Source: Pasteurella sp049670895
Lineage (GTDB): Bacteria > Pseudomonadota > Gammaproteobacteria > Enterobacterales > Pasteurellaceae
Assembly (NCBI RefSeq): GCF_049670895.1
Contig: NZ_CP187170.1
Direction: 5' to 3' (one strand)
DNA: 64,000 nt
Under the pieces are notes generated by a model. It ran no database searches, was not told the origin of the DNA, and saw only the letters and a list, made by a program, of their open reading frames with translations. Positions 60,745-64,000 of this stretch are shown here, piece after piece (positions within the stretch are counted from its first letter, which is position 1; each line of letters opens with the position of its first letter). Both the position numbers and the translations under genes were made by a program.

Positions 60745-62583
60745 ATGATGTATACCTTACCGCTAAAATCAAAAGCTCCGAGCTACTTATTGTATGTCTT
60801 TTTTACCACTTTTTTCTGTATTGGTATTGTAGGCTATTTACAAAAAAATCTGCCTTTCGTTGATGCGTTATATAACACCATTAAATTAGTCACCTTAAAT
60901 GGTGAAGAACATGTTGATAATTGGCAGTTAGAATTGGCACGTTTTGCTTTGCCTTTATTTACCGTTGTCGCCATCGTAAAACTCTTTTTACAAACGATTG
61001 GCTTACAAGTCACCTATTTAACCTTACGTTTATTTCCAGCAAAAACCATTGTGTTTGGCACAACGGCTACAGCGGTGGAAGTCAGTATTCGGGCATCGCA
61101 TTTAGGTAAACGCTTATTTATCGACATCTCTCCTCATGGCATTACTTACCAAGAGGAATTGCCAGCAAAACACTATAAGTTATTACGTTTACCTGAACTG
61201 TCGCATCAGCAATTAACCAATTTGCCCTTTCATGCGGCACAGCATATTTATTTTATTGGCTTGCAAGATGAGGTGAATTTAGCCCTCGCAAAATCCATTA
61301 TTCCATTATTGGAAAAAAGCCCACGCAAACCACCCCATCTTTTTATTAATATTACGGGGCAATTAATGCAACGTATGGCAAATAATGAACCCTTATTTCA
61401 TGAGTATCGGAAGAAGCATGGGGAATTAACATGGATCAATAGCGTACACCAACTCGCACGCACCATTTTGCAACAACGTCCTCCTTTAAATACCTCCTCT
61501 CTACAACATGAAGGACCATTACATATTGGCTTGTTAGGGTTTACCTCGCTCACCCGTCAATTGATTTTATCTATTATGCGAAACGGGGCTTATCTCAATA
61601 TTCATCAGCTACATATCAGTATTCTCAGCCAAAATGAGGAAAGTTATGTTCAATTTATTCAAAAACATCCCATTTTGAGTGCCCAACAGCCGCATTCGCC
61701 TTTATTTGGCACAGCAAAATTTCCTATTAGTTTACAACACCATGTATGCAGTATTCCGCATATTTCCCCACAATTGTTATTGGATATTATCAATCAAAAA
61801 GGCCATTTTCAGCATATTTATATTCATGATGAAAGTGATTACTTGATGTTAGAAATGGGTCATAAAACTCGCCAAATTTTAACCGCACTTGAGCTACCTT
61901 TTGCGATGACCACTTGTCTTGGTGGACGTGATATTGCTTATATTGATGCATTAAATCAGAAAATAAAACCCAACTTACCAGACAATCAAGACGTGTTTTA
62001 TTTTTCAATAATGGATCACTATACCGATTTTGCTAACAAACAAGGTTATGACATTTTGCCCTTGATTATTCATACGGCTTACCATGCGATTCAATCACCC
62101 GACTTACCCGCCATTAAGTCGCCAGACTTTGCTCCCCGTTTCGCACAAGCCTTTTTGGAAAGCATTGAGCCCGCACAAAAGCATTGGCGAGAATCACTCC
62201 AAGAAAATTTTCGCCACTCTAGTCGTTGTGCGGCCGATCACTTGTTTATTAAATTAAAAGAATTGGGGTTTGAATTACGTTATCAACCTGCCCGAGGTAT
62301 GCAAAATACCTTGCATCTTGCACAATTGCATTGTGCTATCCACCAGCATCTTGAAGATCTTTTACAAGTTGAACACCAACGTTTTTACCAAGAGCGAGTC
62401 ACCGACGGTTGGCTGTATGCGACTCAAAACGATGAAACACTGCAACTTCATTCTAGTTTAGTGGCTTTTGACCAGTTATCCGAACAAGCATTGTATAAAG
62501 ATGAATGCTTAATTCGTTTAATTCCCTTTATTTTAGCCCAACCAAAGGTGCAAGCCTATTATCAACTGATTAAAGTGGATTAG
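60745..62583 (+). CDS. Two-TM pore protein with Rossmann (RCK-like) domains and C-terminal RyR domain
   Basis: The 612-residue protein starts with a membrane helix (about 14-31), a re-entrant pore-like loop (about 38-52, DALYNTIKLVTLNGEE) and a second helix (about 65-92). This is the topology of a two-TM ion channel, but the potassium filter TVGYG is absent. Two Rossmann-like domains follow (about 100-250 and 255-420). Their glycine loops are degenerate, FGTTATA and LGFTSLT instead of GxGxxG. The last 70 residues match the RyR (ryanodine receptor) repeat domain, with HQRFYQER, VTDGW, LHSSLVAFDQLSEQ and KDECLIRLIPFIL. Related TM-TrkA-RyR proteins in other bacteria have been proposed to sense nucleotide-derived signals. 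It lies 77 bases upstream of the TIR-NTPase gene. One uptake signal is inside (61882-61890). Two adjacent ATGs are possible starts, neither with a strong ribosome site. Confidence 0.8.
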   Translation: MMYTLPLKSKAPSYLLYVFFTTFFCIGIVGYLQKNLPFVDALYNTIKLVTLNGEEHVDNWQLELARFALPLFTVVAIVKLFLQTIGLQVTYLTLRLFPAKTIVFGTTATAVEVSIRASHLGKRLFIDISPHGITYQEELPAKHYKLLRLPELSHQQLTNLPFHAAQHIYFIGLQDEVNLALAKSIIPLLEKSPRKPPHLFINITGQLMQRMANNEPLFHEYRKKHGELTWINSVHQLARTILQQRPPLNTSSLQHEGPLHIGLLGFTSLTRQLILSIMRNGAYLNIHQLHISILSQNEESYVQFIQKHPILSAQQPHSPLFGTAKFPISLQHHVCSIPHISPQLLLDIINQKGHFQHIYIHDESDYLMLEMGHKTRQILTALELPFAMTTCLGGRDIAYIDALNQKIKPNLPDNQDVFYFSIMDHYTDFANKQGYDILPLIIHTAYHAIQSPDLPAIKSPDFAPRFAQAFLESIEPAQKHWRESLQENFRHSSRCAADHLFIKLKELGFELRYQPARGMQNTLHLAQLHCAIHQHLEDLLQVEHQRFYQERVTDGWLYATQNDETLQLHSSLVAFDQLSEQALYKDECLIRLIPFILAQPKVQAYYQLIKVD

Positions 62584-62660
62584 CCTTTATCTGCTTTGTG
62601 CCACAGATTATCTTAAACATTCTTGAACATGGAAGTATCTATTTTTTAACAGGAAACTTT

Positions 62661-64000
62661 ATGAGCCAATTGTTTATTAGTCATTCAAGCCTTGACAATG
62701 CACAATCCATCGCCTTGCGTGATTGGTTACGTGAACAAGGTTGGTCTTTATTTTTGGATTTAGATCCCGAACATGGTATTCAGGTTGGGGAAGAATGGCG
62801 TAAAAAACTGCGTGATGCCATTGAGGAATGTGAAGCCATGATTTTACTCATGTCTGAACATTGGCTTGCTTCTAAGTATTGTTTGGCAGAATATCACATG
62901 GCAGTCACATTAAATAAGCCCTTGTTTCCTTTGGTTATTCGCCCGTTAACACAACAACAAATTCCCCATGCGATTTTAGATAAATGGAATATTGGCTATT
63001 TAACCCTCGGCTATCCAACGGTAAAGCTGCATGTTCAATTACCTAATGGTGAGGCAAGTGTGGTGAACTTCAGCCAAACGGGTCTGGAAAGCTTAAAACG
63101 TGGGCTGACGTATTCTGGATTACATCCCGAATGCTTTCAATGGCCACCACTTTCGCAATATCATCGTCCACCTAATCCGTATAAAGGCTTAAAACCCTTA
63201 GAACAAGAAGATGCAGGAATTTTATTCGGCCGTGATGGGGCAATTAAATCTTTCATGGCAGAACTGCAGCGTTTACGAACCACAACTCAGACTCGTGTTA
63301 TGGTCATTCAAGGGGCGTCTGGTTCAGGGAAATCCTCTTTTTTACGTGCAGGGATTTTGCCTCGCTTAATTCGTCACCCGCAGCATTTTACTGTTTTACC
63401 CATTGTTCGCCCCCATGATGCGGTGTTATCTGGGGAAAAAGGGCTCATTGAAGCCTTAGCACAAGGGAGCGAACACCTCAAACTAGGTTACAGCAAGGCA
63501 CAACTGAGCCAACTGATTGAAAGCTTATATCAAGCAGATAACCCTGACTTCAACGCAGACGTGTTAACACAATTAGAACAGTTATTGGAAGCATTCATCC
63601 AAGCGAATCAACCACAAACCTTTTCGCATGCAACAGGTTCAAGGTCTTCGCCCACCTTGATTTTGCCTTTAGATCAAGCAGAAGAACTCTTTACTGAACA
63701 GCATGAACAAACCCAGGTTTTTTTGCAACTCATCGCCCAATTGATTTGCCGCCAAAAAGTCGATTTGCTCTTATTGGCAACCATTCGTACCGATGCCTAT
63801 GCCGCTTTGCAAGCCTCGCCTGAATTAGAAGGCATTGAGCAGTATCCCTTCTCTTTGCCTCGCATTGCTAAAGGGGCATTCCAACAAATTATTGAAGGTC
63901 CCGCTAAACTCTTGGCTAACACCCAAAAACCACTTTGGGTGGATCCTATGTTAACGGATCGCTTATTAAAAGATTTAGAACAAGATGGAGGAAAAGATGC
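62661..64000 (+). CDS. TIR domain fused to nSTAND1-type NTPase, cut by window edge
   Basis: The open frame runs from the ATG at 62661 (preceded by AGGAAA) to the window end, 446 full codons. Residues about 3-120 form a TIR domain. It has FISHSSLDN at the start, LREQGWSLFLDLD, and SKYCLAEYH, with Glu77 at the place of the catalytic glutamate of NAD-cleaving TIRs. From residue 172 the sequence NPYKGLKPLEQEDAGILFGR opens an nSTAND1 NTPase. Walker A is GASGSGKSS (218-226), a Walker B-like segment LILPLDQAEELF lies at 333-344, and ATIRTDAY is a sensor-like strand. Such proteins commonly continue into repeat sensor domains such as WD40, which would lie beyond the window. They are typical of NLR-like antiphage immunity. 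Same strand as the RyR channel, 77 bases apart. Confidence 0.88.
   Translation, partial: MSQLFISHSSLDNAQSIALRDWLREQGWSLFLDLDPEHGIQVGEEWRKKLRDAIEECEAMILLMSEHWLASKYCLAEYHMAVTLNKPLFPLVIRPLTQQQIPHAILDKWNIGYLTLGYPTVKLHVQLPNGEASVVNFSQTGLESLKRGLTYSGLHPECFQWPPLSQYHRPPNPYKGLKPLEQEDAGILFGRDGAIKSFMAELQRLRTTTQTRVMVIQGASGSGKSSFLRAGILPRLIRHPQHFTVLPIVRPHDAVLSGEKGLIEALAQGSEHLKLGYSKAQLSQLIESLYQADNPDFNADVLTQLEQLLEAFIQANQPQTFSHATGSRSSPTLILPLDQAEELFTEQHEQTQVFLQLIAQLICRQKVDLLLLATIRTDAYAALQASPELEGIEQYPFSLPRIAKGAFQQIIEGPAKLLANTQKPLWVDPMLTDRLLKDLEQDGGKD

Overview
The window is Pasteurellaceae chromosome, from the Haemophilus/Pasteurella/Aggregatibacter side of the family. The 9-mer uptake signal AAGTGCGGT or its complement occurs dozens of times, both inside genes and as inverted pairs acting as terminators. 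Several gene clusters keep the order I remember from Haemophilus influenzae: purE-purK-aspC, moaA-C-D-E, pheS-pheT-ihfA-nlpC, topA beside a LysR gene, and mukFEB near sbcB. I do not name a species.

Layout. 1-416: the first codons of a P4-type tyrosine integrase running off the left edge, then tRNA-Val(GAC); a genomic island therefore probably lies to the left. 659-5351: pyruvate kinase, an oxidoreductase/MATE-pump pair, and riboflavin synthase. 5352-10708: a long regulatory leader with a Fur-like box, then the transferrin receptor operon tbpB-tbpA. 11145-19142: a gene for a 2665-residue trimeric autotransporter adhesin made almost entirely of 7-residue repeats. 19479-30853: msrA, ttcA, the condensin operon mukF-mukE-mukB, a DUF302 protein, a DMT transporter and sbcB. 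31341-32479: a gene-poor stretch holding a sequence that matches the gammaproteobacterial dif consensus, so the window appears to span the replication terminus. Large genes left of it lean to the + strand and many genes to the right lean to the - strand, as expected for two replichores meeting there. 32480-59147: mostly housekeeping genes (yqjDE and a third small gene, topA, LysR, rnm, pyrD, pepN, purEK, aspC, moa genes, nlpC, ihfA, pheST, a pseudouridine synthase, folC, accD, truA) plus a few unknown small genes. 59305-60147: a patatin-like lipase.

The right edge (60745-64000) carries the most striking pair. The first gene encodes a two-TM pore protein with two Rossmann-like domains and a C-terminal RyR domain. 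The second, cut off by the window end, encodes a TIR domain fused to an nSTAND1-type NTPase. TIR domains can make cyclic ADP-ribose-type signals from NAD+, and animal ryanodine receptors are linked to cyclic ADP-ribose. The pair therefore suggests a two-component immune system in which TIR output gates a membrane channel. The domain calls are visible in the sequence; the mechanism is inference.

Themes: iron capture from host transferrin and a very long adhesin indicate an animal-associated organism. DNA uptake signals indicate natural competence. Accessory DNA sits at a tRNA gene and next to the TIR/RyR pair.
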